Notes under the pieces: generated by a model
What the model was told of the DNA's origin: nothing
The model's database searches: none
Seen by the model: the letters and a program-made list of their open reading frames with translations, nothing else
Translations under genes and position numbers: made by a program
Assembly: GCA_003278345.1 (NCBI GenBank)
Contig: QCFH01000013.1
Location: forward strand, 1-41,802
Length of the DNA: 41,802 nt
Source of the DNA: Prochlorococcus sp. AG-363-C02
GTDB lineage: Bacteria; Cyanobacteriota; Cyanobacteriia; PCC-6307; Cyanobiaceae
Direction: 5' to 3'
Shown here: piece by piece, positions 7,407 to 17,484 of the stretch
Layout: the number at the start of each line of letters is the position of its first letter
Position numbering within the stretch: position 1 is the first letter of the stretch

Positions 7407-10343
7407 GTGGGTAAATCCAATCAACAATCTTTTTCTTTATCGGATTCTTTCGAGGATGTAATAAGAGTTCGTGGTGCTCGTCAACATAATTTAAAGAATG
7501 TCGATCTGACTATTCCAAGAAATAAATTTATTGTTTTTACTGGAGTTAGTGGGAGTGGAAAGAGTTCTTTAGCGTTTGATACCATTTTTGCTGAGGGACA
7601 AAGAAGATACGTTGAGAGTTTGTCTGCTTATGCTCGTCAGTTTTTAGGTCAGGTAGATAAGCCAGATGTAGATGCAATTGAAGGACTTTCTCCTGCTATT
7701 TCAATTGATCAAAAATCTACAAGTCATAATCCAAGATCAACAGTAGGTACGGTAACTGAGATCAAAGATTATTTGCGATTGCTTTTTGGAAGGGCTGGAG
7801 AGCCACATTGTCCCGAATGCAATAGACCTATTCGGCCTCAAACTATTGATGAGATGGTTGATCAGATAATTACTTTGCCAGAAGGGACTAGATATCAATT
7901 GCTTGCTTCAGTTGTTCGAGGTAAGAAAGGAACTCATGCAAAATTACTTTCAGGTCTTGCATCAGAAGGCTTTGCAAGAGTAAGAATCAATAAAGAAGTT
8001 AGAGATCTTTCAGATAACATTGAACTTGATAAAAATCATACTCATTCTATTGAAGTTGTTGTAGATAGGTTGATAGCAAGAGAAGGCATTCAAGAAAGAT
8101 TAACTGATTCTTTGCAAACTGCTTTAAAGCGAGGAGATGGTTTGGCTATTGTTGAAGTTGTTCCTAAGAAAGGAGAGAAATTACCAGATGGTATAGAGCG
8201 AGAAAGACTTTTTTCTGAGCATTTTGCTTGCCCAGTTCATGGTGCTGTTATTGAAGAATTGTCCCCTAGATTATTTTCTTTTAATAGTCCTTACGGAGCC
8301 TGTCCTGATTGTCATGGTTTAGGACATTTAAAGAAATTTACAGCTGAAAGAGTTATTCCAGAGCCATCTTTACCTGTTTATGCTGCCATTGCACCTTGGA
8401 GTGAGAAAGAGAATGCTTATTATTTTTCTTTATTATTTTCAGTAGGAGAAGCATTTGGATTTGAAATTAAAACTCCATGGAAAGATTTAACACAAAACCA
8501 AAAAGATATTTTACTTAATGGAAGTGAGAAACCTATTTTGATTCAATCTGATAGTCGTTATAAAAAGAAAGATGGCTATAAAAGAACATTTCAAGGTATA
8601 TTACCTATTTTGGAGAGACAATTAAGTGATGCTAATGGTGAATCAGTACGACAAAAATTAGAAAAATTCTTAGAGTTAGTGCCTTGTTCAACTTGTTCTG
8701 GTAAAAGATTAAGACCTGAAGCACTAGCAGTTAAAATAGGCCCTTATTCTATTACAGAATTAACAGAGATTAGTGTTGAAGAAACACTTGCATGTATAGA
8801 GGGTTTAATGGGAATAGCGAATTGTGAGGGTTCTAAACCTTTATTAACTTCAAGGCAAATGCAGATAGGAGAATTAGTTTTAAAAGAAATTCGTTTGCGG
8901 TTGAAATTTCTTCTTGATGTTGGTTTGGATTATTTAAGTTTAGATAGGCCAGCTATGACATTATCTGGTGGAGAAGCACAACGGATTCGTTTGGCTACGC
9001 AAATTGGTGCTGGTCTAACAGGAGTGCTTTATGTTTTAGATGAACCTAGTATTGGTCTTCATCAAAGAGATAACGATAGACTTTTGAATACCTTAGAAAG
9101 ACTGAGAGATTTAGGAAATACTTTAATTGTTGTAGAACATGATGAAGATACAATTCGTGCTGCAGATTATTTAGTTGATATTGGACCAGGTGCAGGAGTT
9201 CATGGAGGAAAAATCATTGCAGAAGGTTCATTAGAAAATTTACTTGAAAGCAAAGATTCATTAACTGGTGAATATCTAAGTGGAAGAAATTCTATTCCTA
9301 CTCCTAAAGATCGACGAAAAGGAGTTAATAGAAATCTTAAATTAATAGGTTGCGATAGAAATAATTTAAAGAATATTTCTGTTGATTTTCCACTTGGTCG
9401 TTTGGTTGCGGTAACAGGAGTTAGTGGGAGTGGAAAAAGTACTTTGGTAAATGAATTATTGCACCCTGCTATAAATCATCAATTAGGTTTAAAAGTTCCT
9501 TTTCCAAAAGGCTTGGAAGAAATGAGAGGAATTAAATCTATAGATAAGGTTATTGTAATTGATCAATCTCCTATAGGTCGTACTCCAAGATCAAATCCTG
9601 CGACTTATACAGGGGCATTTGATCCCATTAGGCAAATTTTTGCTGCTTCGGTTGAGGCAAAGGCTCGAGGCTATCAAGTCGGTCAATTTAGTTTTAATGT
9701 TAAAGGAGGTCGATGTGAGGCTTGTAAAGGTCAAGGAGTAAATGTAATTGAAATGAATTTCTTGCCAGATGTTTATGTTCAATGTGATGTATGTAAAGGA
9801 GCTCGTTTTAATCGAGAAACCTTGCAAGTGAAATACAAAGGACATACGATTTCTGATGTATTGGAGATGACGGTTGAGCAGTCTGTAGAAGTTTTTTCTG
9901 CTATTCCTCAAGCCTCAGATAGATTGAGGACTTTAGTTGATGTTGGTCTTGGATATATAAAGTTAGGACAACCTGCCCCTACTCTTTCTGGTGGAGAGGC
10001 GCAGAGAGTAAAACTTGCAACTGAGCTTTCTCGTCGAGCAACTGGTAAAACCCTTTATTTAATAGATGAGCCTACAACAGGCTTAAGTTTTTCTGATGTT
10101 CATAAATTGATGGATGTACTGCAAAGACTTGTTGATAAGGGAAATTCAATTATTGTTATCGAACATAATTTAGATGTTATTCGTTGCTCTGATTGGATTA
10201 TTGATTTAGGTCCTGAAGGAGGCGATAAAGGAGGTGAGCTTCTTATTGCTGGAACGCCTGAAGAAGTGGCTGCAAATAATGATAGCTATACGGGTCAGTA
10301 TTTGAAAAAAGTTTTGTGCAAACATTCATCTAAAATCAAATGA
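7407..10343 (+). CDS. uvrA: excinuclease ABC subunit A
   Basis: UvrA is the damage-recognition ATPase of nucleotide excision repair. Two ABC modules are complete: Walker A GVSGSGKSS near residues 46-54 with the first signature LSGGEAQRIRLA, and a second GVSGSGKST with LSGGEAQRVKLA. Zinc-binding cysteine clusters are visible: CPECNR, CPDCHGLGH, CSTCSGKRL, and the C-terminal pair CEACKGQG with CDVCKGARF. Length 978 is slightly longer than the E. coli protein (940). The GTG at 7407 gives MGKSNQQSFSLSDSFEDVIRVRGA. A possible hairpin and T-rich tract lies just after the TGA. Confidence 0.97.
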   Translation: MGKSNQQSFSLSDSFEDVIRVRGARQHNLKNVDLTIPRNKFIVFTGVSGSGKSSLAFDTIFAEGQRRYVESLSAYARQFLGQVDKPDVDAIEGLSPAISIDQKSTSHNPRSTVGTVTEIKDYLRLLFGRAGEPHCPECNRPIRPQTIDEMVDQIITLPEGTRYQLLASVVRGKKGTHAKLLSGLASEGFARVRINKEVRDLSDNIELDKNHTHSIEVVVDRLIAREGIQERLTDSLQTALKRGDGLAIVEVVPKKGEKLPDGIERERLFSEHFACPVHGAVIEELSPRLFSFNSPYGACPDCHGLGHLKKFTAERVIPEPSLPVYAAIAPWSEKENAYYFSLLFSVGEAFGFEIKTPWKDLTQNQKDILLNGSEKPILIQSDSRYKKKDGYKRTFQGILPILERQLSDANGESVRQKLEKFLELVPCSTCSGKRLRPEALAVKIGPYSITELTEISVEETLACIEGLMGIANCEGSKPLLTSRQMQIGELVLKEIRLRLKFLLDVGLDYLSLDRPAMTLSGGEAQRIRLATQIGAGLTGVLYVLDEPSIGLHQRDNDRLLNTLERLRDLGNTLIVVEHDEDTIRAADYLVDIGPGAGVHGGKIIAEGSLENLLESKDSLTGEYLSGRNSIPTPKDRRKGVNRNLKLIGCDRNNLKNISVDFPLGRLVAVTGVSGSGKSTLVNELLHPAINHQLGLKVPFPKGLEEMRGIKSIDKVIVIDQSPIGRTPRSNPATYTGAFDPIRQIFAASVEAKARGYQVGQFSFNVKGGRCEACKGQGVNVIEMNFLPDVYVQCDVCKGARFNRETLQVKYKGHTISDVLEMTVEQSVEVFSAIPQASDRLRTLVDVGLGYIKLGQPAPTLSGGEAQRVKLATELSRRATGKTLYLIDEPTTGLSFSDVHKLMDVLQRLVDKGNSIIVIEHNLDVIRCSDWIIDLGPEGGDKGGELLIAGTPEEVAANNDSYTGQYLKKVLCKHSSKIK

Positions 10344-10347
10344 TTTA

Positions 10348-10399
10348 ATATTGAGCTGTTCTTTTTCTTTGCATTTCTCAATATATTTTTATTTTTTTA
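10348..10399 (+). terminator. possible weak terminator after uvrA
   Basis: ATATTGAG (10348-10355) pairs with CTCAATAT (10377-10384) across a 21-nt loop, and a T-rich tract follows (10386-10398). It starts 5 bp after the uvrA TGA. The stem is AU-rich and the loop long, so termination would be weak. The first arm also belongs to a second, competing inverted repeat (GAGCTGTT 10353-10360 with AACAGCTC 10421-10428). Confidence 0.35.
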
Positions 10400-10460
10400 A
10401 ATTAATGAAAATACTTTGATAACAGCTCTTTTGGGAAGATTTCAATATGTACGTTAGGAA

Positions 10461-10528
10461 TATAATGTTGTTTTAATATTTAAAAGTACTAAATCATATT
10501 ATAGATCACCATTATGTTTACTTAGGAG
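10461..10528 (+). promoter_or_regulatory. candidate -10 box and Shine-Dalgarno of sps
   Basis: The uvrA-sps gap (10344-10533) holds a perfect TATAAT at 10461-10466 without a convincing -35, which is common for picocyanobacterial promoters. A second AT-rich TATTAT is near 10497. TAGGAG at 10523-10528 lies 5 nt before the sps ATG and fixes that start. The rest of the gap holds the competing inverted repeats described for the uvrA 3' side. Confidence 0.4.
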
Positions 10529-10533
10529 TTGGT

Positions 10534-11928
10534 ATGGGTTTAAAACTCCTTCATTTGCATTTGCATGGTTTAATAAGATCTAATAATTTGGAATTAGGTC
10601 GAGATTCAGATACTGGTGGACAAACTTTATATGTTTTGGAGCTGGTTAAGCAATTAGCTTCGTCTTCAGAGGTAGAAAAAATAGATCTTGTAACTCGTTT
10701 AATTAAAGATAGAAGGGTTTCTGCTGAATATTCACAAGCTAAAGAAACGATTGTTCCAGGTGCGCAAATAATTAGAATTCCTTTTGGTCCTAATAGATAT
10801 CTTCGTAAAGAATTACTTTGGCCCTATTTGGATCAATTAGCCGAAAGATTGGTGGAAAAACTTAGTCTGGCTAATTCTTTGCCAGATTGGATTCATGCTC
10901 ATTATGCAGATGCTGGCTATGTAGGTGCATTAGTTAGTAATCGTTTAGGTTTGCCTTTTGTTTTTACAGGTCATTCATTAGGTAGAGAAAAAAAGAGAAG
11001 GTTGCTTCAGTTTGGTATGGATCATGATCAGATTGAAAACACTTATTCCATCAGTAGACGAATCGAAGCAGAAGAGTTTGCATTAAAACAAGCAAATTTA
11101 GTGATTACAAGTACCCATCAGGAAGCTGAAGATCAATATGCTAAATATAATAATTTTGTAAGTAAGCAAGCAAAAACTATTTCTCCTGGTGTTGATTTAA
11201 AACGATTTAATATTTTCGCAAAATCCGAGAATATAGCTGCAGTTAATAAGTTGCTTGATCCTTTCCTGAGAGATTCTTCATTGCCTCCATTATTATCTAT
11301 TTCAAGAGCAGTAAAAAGAAAAAATATACCTGCTTTGGTAGAAGCTTTTGGCCGTTCAAAATCTTTAAGAGAATCTCATAATCTTATACTTATTCTTGGT
11401 AATCGTACAGATTTTAGACTTTTAGATAAACAACAGAAAGATGTATTTCAGCAGGTTTTTGAGTTAGTTGATAAATATGATCTTTATGGGAAAGTTGCAT
11501 ATCCAAAAGCTCATCGCAGAGAGCAAATTGCTGATATTTATAGATGGGCTGCTCAATTAAATGGATTGTTTATAAATCCTTCCTTGACAGAGCCTTTTGG
11601 GCTTACATTGCTTGAAGCAGCAGCTTGTGGCTTGCCTATGGTTGCTACTAATGATGGAGGACCAATTGAGATCCTTTCTAAATGTGGAAATGGGGTATTG
11701 GTTGATTCAACAGATCTAGATGATTTACAGAATACTATTGAGAAAGCTGTTGCAAATAATAAATTATGGAAACGATGGAGAAATAATGGAATTGATGGAG
11801 TAAATAACTATTTTAGTTGGAATTCTCATGTAAATAAATATTTATCCTTGATGAAGAATCAATTTGATATGTCTGATTCTAAATCATTAGCTAAAGTAAT
11901 TCCTTTATCTGGAATGAGGGTTAGTTGA
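10534..11928 (+). CDS. sps: sucrose-phosphate synthase, glucosyltransferase-only form
   Basis: This GT4-family, GT-B fold enzyme transfers glucose from a nucleotide sugar to fructose-6-phosphate to make sucrose-6-phosphate, a compatible-solute precursor. SPS-type features are the N-terminal GRDSDTGGQTLYVLELVKQL sugar-binding loop, HAHYADAGYVGA, FTGHSLGREKKR, the SRAVKRKN hinge, and the C-terminal PSLTEPFGLTLLEAAACG motif with the two donor-site glutamates. Length is 464, so the C-terminal phosphatase-like domain of longer cyanobacterial SPS proteins (about 710-720 residues) is absent; sucrose-phosphate phosphatase would have to be encoded elsewhere. A Shine-Dalgarno supports the ATG. The last 70 bp overlap the convergent small gene downstream. 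Confidence 0.85.
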   Translation: MGLKLLHLHLHGLIRSNNLELGRDSDTGGQTLYVLELVKQLASSSEVEKIDLVTRLIKDRRVSAEYSQAKETIVPGAQIIRIPFGPNRYLRKELLWPYLDQLAERLVEKLSLANSLPDWIHAHYADAGYVGALVSNRLGLPFVFTGHSLGREKKRRLLQFGMDHDQIENTYSISRRIEAEEFALKQANLVITSTHQEAEDQYAKYNNFVSKQAKTISPGVDLKRFNIFAKSENIAAVNKLLDPFLRDSSLPPLLSISRAVKRKNIPALVEAFGRSKSLRESHNLILILGNRTDFRLLDKQQKDVFQQVFELVDKYDLYGKVAYPKAHRREQIADIYRWAAQLNGLFINPSLTEPFGLTLLEAAACGLPMVATNDGGPIEILSKCGNGVLVDSTDLDDLQNTIEKAVANNKLWKRWRNNGIDGVNNYFSWNSHVNKYLSLMKNQFDMSDSKSLAKVIPLSGMRVS

Positions 11929-12143
11929 CGGTAAGGAGGTTCTTCATTGATAAATCCCCATTCTTTAAAAATATCAGAATTTTTGTGAGTAATAAATTGC
12001 TCATTTTCCGTTTTATTTAGAACAAAGCCTTCTTTAGCCATTCTTCTCATTAATTTTGCAGATTCTTCGAATCTATATGCCATGGCTTCCAATGATGCAC
12101 AATCTTTAGTTAGACCATCTTCTTTCCATGTGAAGTAATCCAT
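11859..12143 (-). CDS. conserved cyanobacterial small protein (94 aa)
   Basis: A soluble, charged 94-residue protein starting MDYFTWKEDG, with a helical, Met-rich middle (AYRFEESAKLMRRMAKEGF) and a conserved-looking WGFINEEPPYRQLTLIPD block. I recognise the pattern as a conserved hypothetical of marine picocyanobacteria, but know no function. The final ~15 residues after LIPD overlap the convergent sps 3' end by 70 bp and look like a tail acquired by loss of an earlier stop. It starts 8 bp after the mraY fragment on the same strand, so it was probably co-transcribed with mraY. Confidence 0.7.
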   Translation of the reverse strand: MDYFTWKEDGLTKDCASLEAMAYRFEESAKLMRRMAKEGFVLNKTENEQFITHKNSDIFKEWGFINEEPPYRQLTLIPDKGITLANDLESDISN

Positions 12144-12151
12144 AAAATTTG

Positions 12152-12787
12152 TTAGATTCTAGAACGTAGTAATAGTCCAAGGCATACAAATATGATACTT
12201 ATTAACCAGAAACTATGCACTATTTCAATTTCTTTATTTCCTTTTAATTCTAAGTGATGATGTAAAGGAGCCATTCTAAATAATCGATAACCTTTGCCTC
12301 TTCTCTGTTTAGTTATTTTAAATATCCCTACTTGTAAAATTACAGATAAGCTTTCTGCTAGAAAAATTATTCCCATTATAAATAGAGTCCAAAGTGTGTT
12401 TGAAACTAATGCAACTCCAGCTAAACTTGCACCCATTGACAGTGAACCAGTATCTCCCATAAATATTTTTGCAGGACTTTTATTAAACAGAAGAAAGCCT
12501 AACCAAGATCCTGCCATTGACATACAAAAACTTGCAAGAGCATAATTATCTAAGCCTCCTCTTAAAACTAATTCAATTGACATTCCTGTAAAAATAATTG
12601 CACCACATCCCCCGGCCAAGCCATCTAGTCCGTCAGTTAGATTTGTAGCATTACTTTCTGCAATCAATATAAATAATGCTAAAGGCCAAATAAATATACC
12701 TAAATTTAGTAAGTTATTATTCCATAGAGCTATATCAGGCTTTATTAAGCCATTAAAATATATTAAAAATAAGAATATAATTCCCAT
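12152..12787 (-). pseudogene. mraY: 3' fragment of mraY (phospho-N-acetylmuramoyl-pentapeptide transferase)
   Basis: MraY makes lipid I, the first membrane step of peptidoglycan synthesis. The C-terminal two thirds of the family are clear: the AESNATNLTDGLDGLAGG loop (about 44-61) with its catalytic Asp, KIFMGDTGSLSMG, and the triple-His APLHHHLELKG, with about six membrane segments. Full-length MraY is about 360 residues; here only ~212 remain. The N-terminal membrane segments and the DDxxN-type aspartates that bind Mg and undecaprenyl phosphate are missing, so the fragment cannot be an active enzyme alone. Homology appears to begin about at LIQILMGIIF and stops where AroE sequence starts in another frame. 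The ATG at 12787-12785 is just the first Met, not a natural start. Confidence 0.8.
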
Positions 12788-13442
12788 CAAAATTTGAATT
12801 AGGATATAAGCCTAAAGGGGTTGTATTTACGATTAAATCTGATTGTCTAATATACTCACTTAATAAGATATTATTTGTTAAAATTAATTCTATTTTGCTC
12901 GAAAGAAAATTATTTTTATCAATTCCCTTTAAAAATTTATCCAATGAATCTTGACTACGCCCAACAACATAGATATTGGAAAATTTTAATGTACCTAATC
13001 CGTGGAGAACTGCTTTAGCACTACCTCCACATCCAATGATAAGTGCTGTTTTATTTTTGTAGGATGCTTGTTCTTTTAAGGGTACAAGAAAGCCTTCAAC
13101 ATCTGTATTTGAACCAATCCAACTATTTAACTTGTCAGGAATTAATGTATTAACAGCGCCAGTATTCTTTGCTATTGAAGTGATCTGACTGCAGGCATTT
13201 ACAGCAATATTTTTATGTGGAATTGTTATATTCAGACCTTTGCAATTTACTGCTCTTAGACCTTTGATCACTAAATTAAAATCATCTTTTTTGCATGGAA
13301 TTGCTAGATAGCACCAATTTAAGTTTAATTCTGTTAAAGCAGCATTATGAATGATTGGAGATAATGAGTGTCTGACTGGACACCCCAGAACCCCTACGAG
13401 ACTTGTGTCTCCATCTATTAATTCTTTTTTAATACAAACCAT
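12753..13442 (-). pseudogene. aroE: 5' fragment of shikimate dehydrogenase (aroE), C-terminus lost
   Basis: AroE reduces 3-dehydroshikimate with NADPH. The N-terminal domain is intact: HSLSPIIHN (about 25-33), NITIPHK with the catalytic Lys 77, and NTDVEG with Asp about 114. The NADP-binding fold begins with IIGCGGSAKAV (about 136-145) and reaches IVNTTPLG (204-211). After PNSNFDG the sequence no longer resembles AroE and ends 9 codons later in a TAA at 12755-12753. Normal AroE is about 285-300 residues; the missing part holds the conserved C-terminal helix with the QA motif that contacts shikimate. The tail is read out of frame from mraY DNA. The start ATG at 13442-13440 is normal and divergent from dnaK. 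Probably non-functional. Confidence 0.8.
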
Positions 13443-13479
13443 TTGCTTATATTACTTAGTTTACTGTTCGGGAACCACA

Positions 13480-13509
13480 CCTCGCCTCTAAGTGCACTCA
13501 CTGCCGAGG
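13480..13509. repeat. symmetric dyad in the aroE-dnaK divergent gap
   Basis: The central palindrome AGTGCACT (13491-13498) is flanked at exactly equal distances (6 nt each side) by CCTCG (13480-13484) and CGAGG (13505-13509). The 6-nt spacers do not pair. The element lies 38 bp from the aroE start and 40 bp from the dnaK ATG. It could be an operator or a hairpin in the dnaK leader. It is not a CIRCE element (no TTAGCACTC-N9-GAGTGCTAA). Confidence 0.4.
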
Positions 13510-13534
13510 ATGACCCTATTAATAAAGAAATTTC

Positions 13535-15451
<1,917 letters not shown>

Positions 15452-15452
15452 T

Positions 15453-16529
15453 TTAGGTTATTTGTTTTTCGACCCATTCTGCGCAAGCAGGAGCCAATAA
15501 AATGCCATTTCTGTAGTGGCCTGTATTAATTATCAAACCTGGTTCAAGTTTTTCAATTAAAGGAGAGGGTTGATTTTGAGGTCTTGCTCTTAATCCATAC
15601 CATTTCTGTATAATCTGAGCACTTTGTAACCATTGAGGAGCATTGCCATAAAGATTTTGCATCTTCTTTAATTGCTCTTCACTTGGCTTATCTCCAGCTT
15701 CTAATGTTGCACCAACTAACATTTTATTGATTCCACTTGGTATTAGGTTAACTCCATGAATACTTAATACACTGGGCCAATTATCTAAATTGATATTATT
15801 ACCTATATCTACTTCAATTGCTTGCCCGAGAATAGGTTCCATTCCTCGCTCATGCCCTAATGGCTTTATTAGATTTTGACTATTTAATGCGGAACAAATA
15901 ATCACATAATCAGTAATTAAATTATAATTTTCTTCCAAATGTATTTTCCATTTATTTTGATTTGATTGTGATAATCTAGTTAGAGATAATACTGATTTAT
16001 CAACCTTATCTATATTTAAGCTTTCTAATTTAAGCATTAGTGACTTCATTAATATTTTAGGAACAATTCTTCCATCAAATGAAGATATTATCCCTCCATA
16101 TTCATTTTTAGGAAATAGATTTTTAGAGTCTATTTCAAATTTATCATCAAAATATTTTAACCCTGCATGTGCTTTTTCTTTACTAAGTGCTTGTAATTTT
16201 ATTTCTTCTTCTTTAGTACTTGCTAATCTTATTAAAGGATTTTCTAATTTCAATATATTATTTTTTGTAGATAATTCATTTATCAGTTTAGGCCAAAGTT
16301 CAATACATCTTTTTCTTATCTGCCAACTTCTTCCTGATGATCTACTAAAGATATTTCCCATTAGAACGCCAAGAGAAGCATTACTTCCTGATCTAAATCC
16401 ATCAGTATTTTTTTCTTGATTAAGAATAGGATCTATGAGAGTAACTTTGTGTCCTCTTCTTGCAAGATAAAAAGAGGTAGTGCGTCCAATAATGCCTCCT
16501 CCAATTACAGCAATCTCTTTAATGTTCAT
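15453..16529 (-). CDS. FAD-dependent amino-acid oxidase, ThiO/glycine-oxidase-like
   Basis: A 358-residue DAO-fold flavoprotein. The Rossmann FAD-binding motif is GGGIIG (residues 10-15), with DP at the end of the second strand (LIDP). Near the C-terminus WYGLRARPQNQPSP and TGHYRNGILLAPACAE match the pattern typical of ThiO glycine oxidases (GHYRNGILLAP), which make the iminoacetate used for thiazole synthesis. Relatives are also annotated as D-amino-acid dehydrogenases, so the substrate is inferred. The ATG at 16529 is the only reasonable start. It is divergent from purU (84 bp gap) and convergent with dnaK. Confidence 0.7.
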   Translation of the reverse strand: MNIKEIAVIGGGIIGRTTSFYLARRGHKVTLIDPILNQEKNTDGFRSGSNASLGVLMGNIFSRSSGRSWQIRKRCIELWPKLINELSTKNNILKLENPLIRLASTKEEEIKLQALSKEKAHAGLKYFDDKFEIDSKNLFPKNEYGGIISSFDGRIVPKILMKSLMLKLESLNIDKVDKSVLSLTRLSQSNQNKWKIHLEENYNLITDYVIICSALNSQNLIKPLGHERGMEPILGQAIEVDIGNNINLDNWPSVLSIHGVNLIPSGINKMLVGATLEAGDKPSEEQLKKMQNLYGNAPQWLQSAQIIQKWYGLRARPQNQPSPLIEKLEPGLIINTGHYRNGILLAPACAEWVEKQIT

Positions 16530-16613
16530 GTTTTTACTTCCTATTAACTTGCTCTTTAACTGTTGTAATTACTAGATATAAGTAGATAATGACTCAATAT
16601 TGTTTTTTTTGCT

Positions 16614-17462
16614 TTGATCACTGTAATTTTGCAACTTATCTGTCCTGATCGTCCAGGTTTGGTTAGTCTTCTTTCAGGCTGGATAGCAAGTCATAATGGA
16701 AATATTCGACATGCAGATCATCATACAGATGAAGATGCAGCTATGTTTTTGAGTAGACTAGAGTGGGATTTGGAAGGATTTACTCTGAGTAGGGATGAGA
16801 TTTATAAAAAAGTATTTGAATTAGCTAACTCTATAGGAGGTAAGGCACAATTACATTTTTCTGATGAGTTACCAAGAGTTGCAATATTAGCTAGTAAGCA
16901 GAGTCATTGTCTTATAGATTTACTTTGCAGAGTGAATAGTCAAGAGATGAAAATGATAGTTCCTGTTGTTATTTCAAATCATCAAAATTTAAAAGGAGTT
17001 TGTGAACAGTATAATGTTGATTATAGGTATGTACCGGTTGATCAAGTTAATAAATTACATTCAGAAAATAGTATACTTGAGATTCTTAAGGACTATAAAA
17101 TAGATTTAATTGTCTTAGCTAAATATATGCAGATTTTAAGTCCTGATTTTATTAATAAATATCCAAATATAATTAATATTCATCACTCTTTTTTGCCTGC
17201 TTTTAAGGGAGCAAGACCTTATCATCGAGCTTGGAAAAGAGGTGTTAAATTAATTGGTGCAACTGCTCATTACGTTACTGAATCACTTGATGATGGGCCA
17301 ATTATAGATCAGACTATTGTCCATGTTAGTCATCGAGATGAAGTAGATGACTTGATTAGAAAAGGACGTGATACGGAACGTCTTGCCTTGGCTAGAGCTT
17401 TAAGATTCCATTTGCGTAGACAGATAATGGTTTACCAGGGTCGTACGGCGATTTTTGCGTGA
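16614..17462 (+). CDS. purU: formyltetrahydrofolate deformylase
   Basis: PurU hydrolyses 10-formyl-THF to formate and THF, balancing the one-carbon pool. An N-terminal ACT domain (ICPDRPGLVSLLSGWIASHNG) carries the usual RHADHH segment, and the formyl-transferase domain contains NIHHSFLPAFKGARPYH and ATAHYVTESLDDGPIIDQ, which supply the Asn-His-Asp catalytic set. Length 282 is typical. The first usable codon in frame is TTG at 16614, directly after a T8 run. An ATG at 16589 is out of frame by one base and would be in frame if the run were 7 T, giving MTQYCFFALITVILQ; see findings. gcvT, another THF enzyme, lies elsewhere in the window. Confidence 0.93.
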   Translation: MITVILQLICPDRPGLVSLLSGWIASHNGNIRHADHHTDEDAAMFLSRLEWDLEGFTLSRDEIYKKVFELANSIGGKAQLHFSDELPRVAILASKQSHCLIDLLCRVNSQEMKMIVPVVISNHQNLKGVCEQYNVDYRYVPVDQVNKLHSENSILEILKDYKIDLIVLAKYMQILSPDFINKYPNIINIHHSFLPAFKGARPYHRAWKRGVKLIGATAHYVTESLDDGPIIDQTIVHVSHRDEVDDLIRKGRDTERLALARALRFHLRRQIMVYQGRTAIFA

Positions 17463-17484
17463 GATTTATAGGTTTCTTTTTGGA

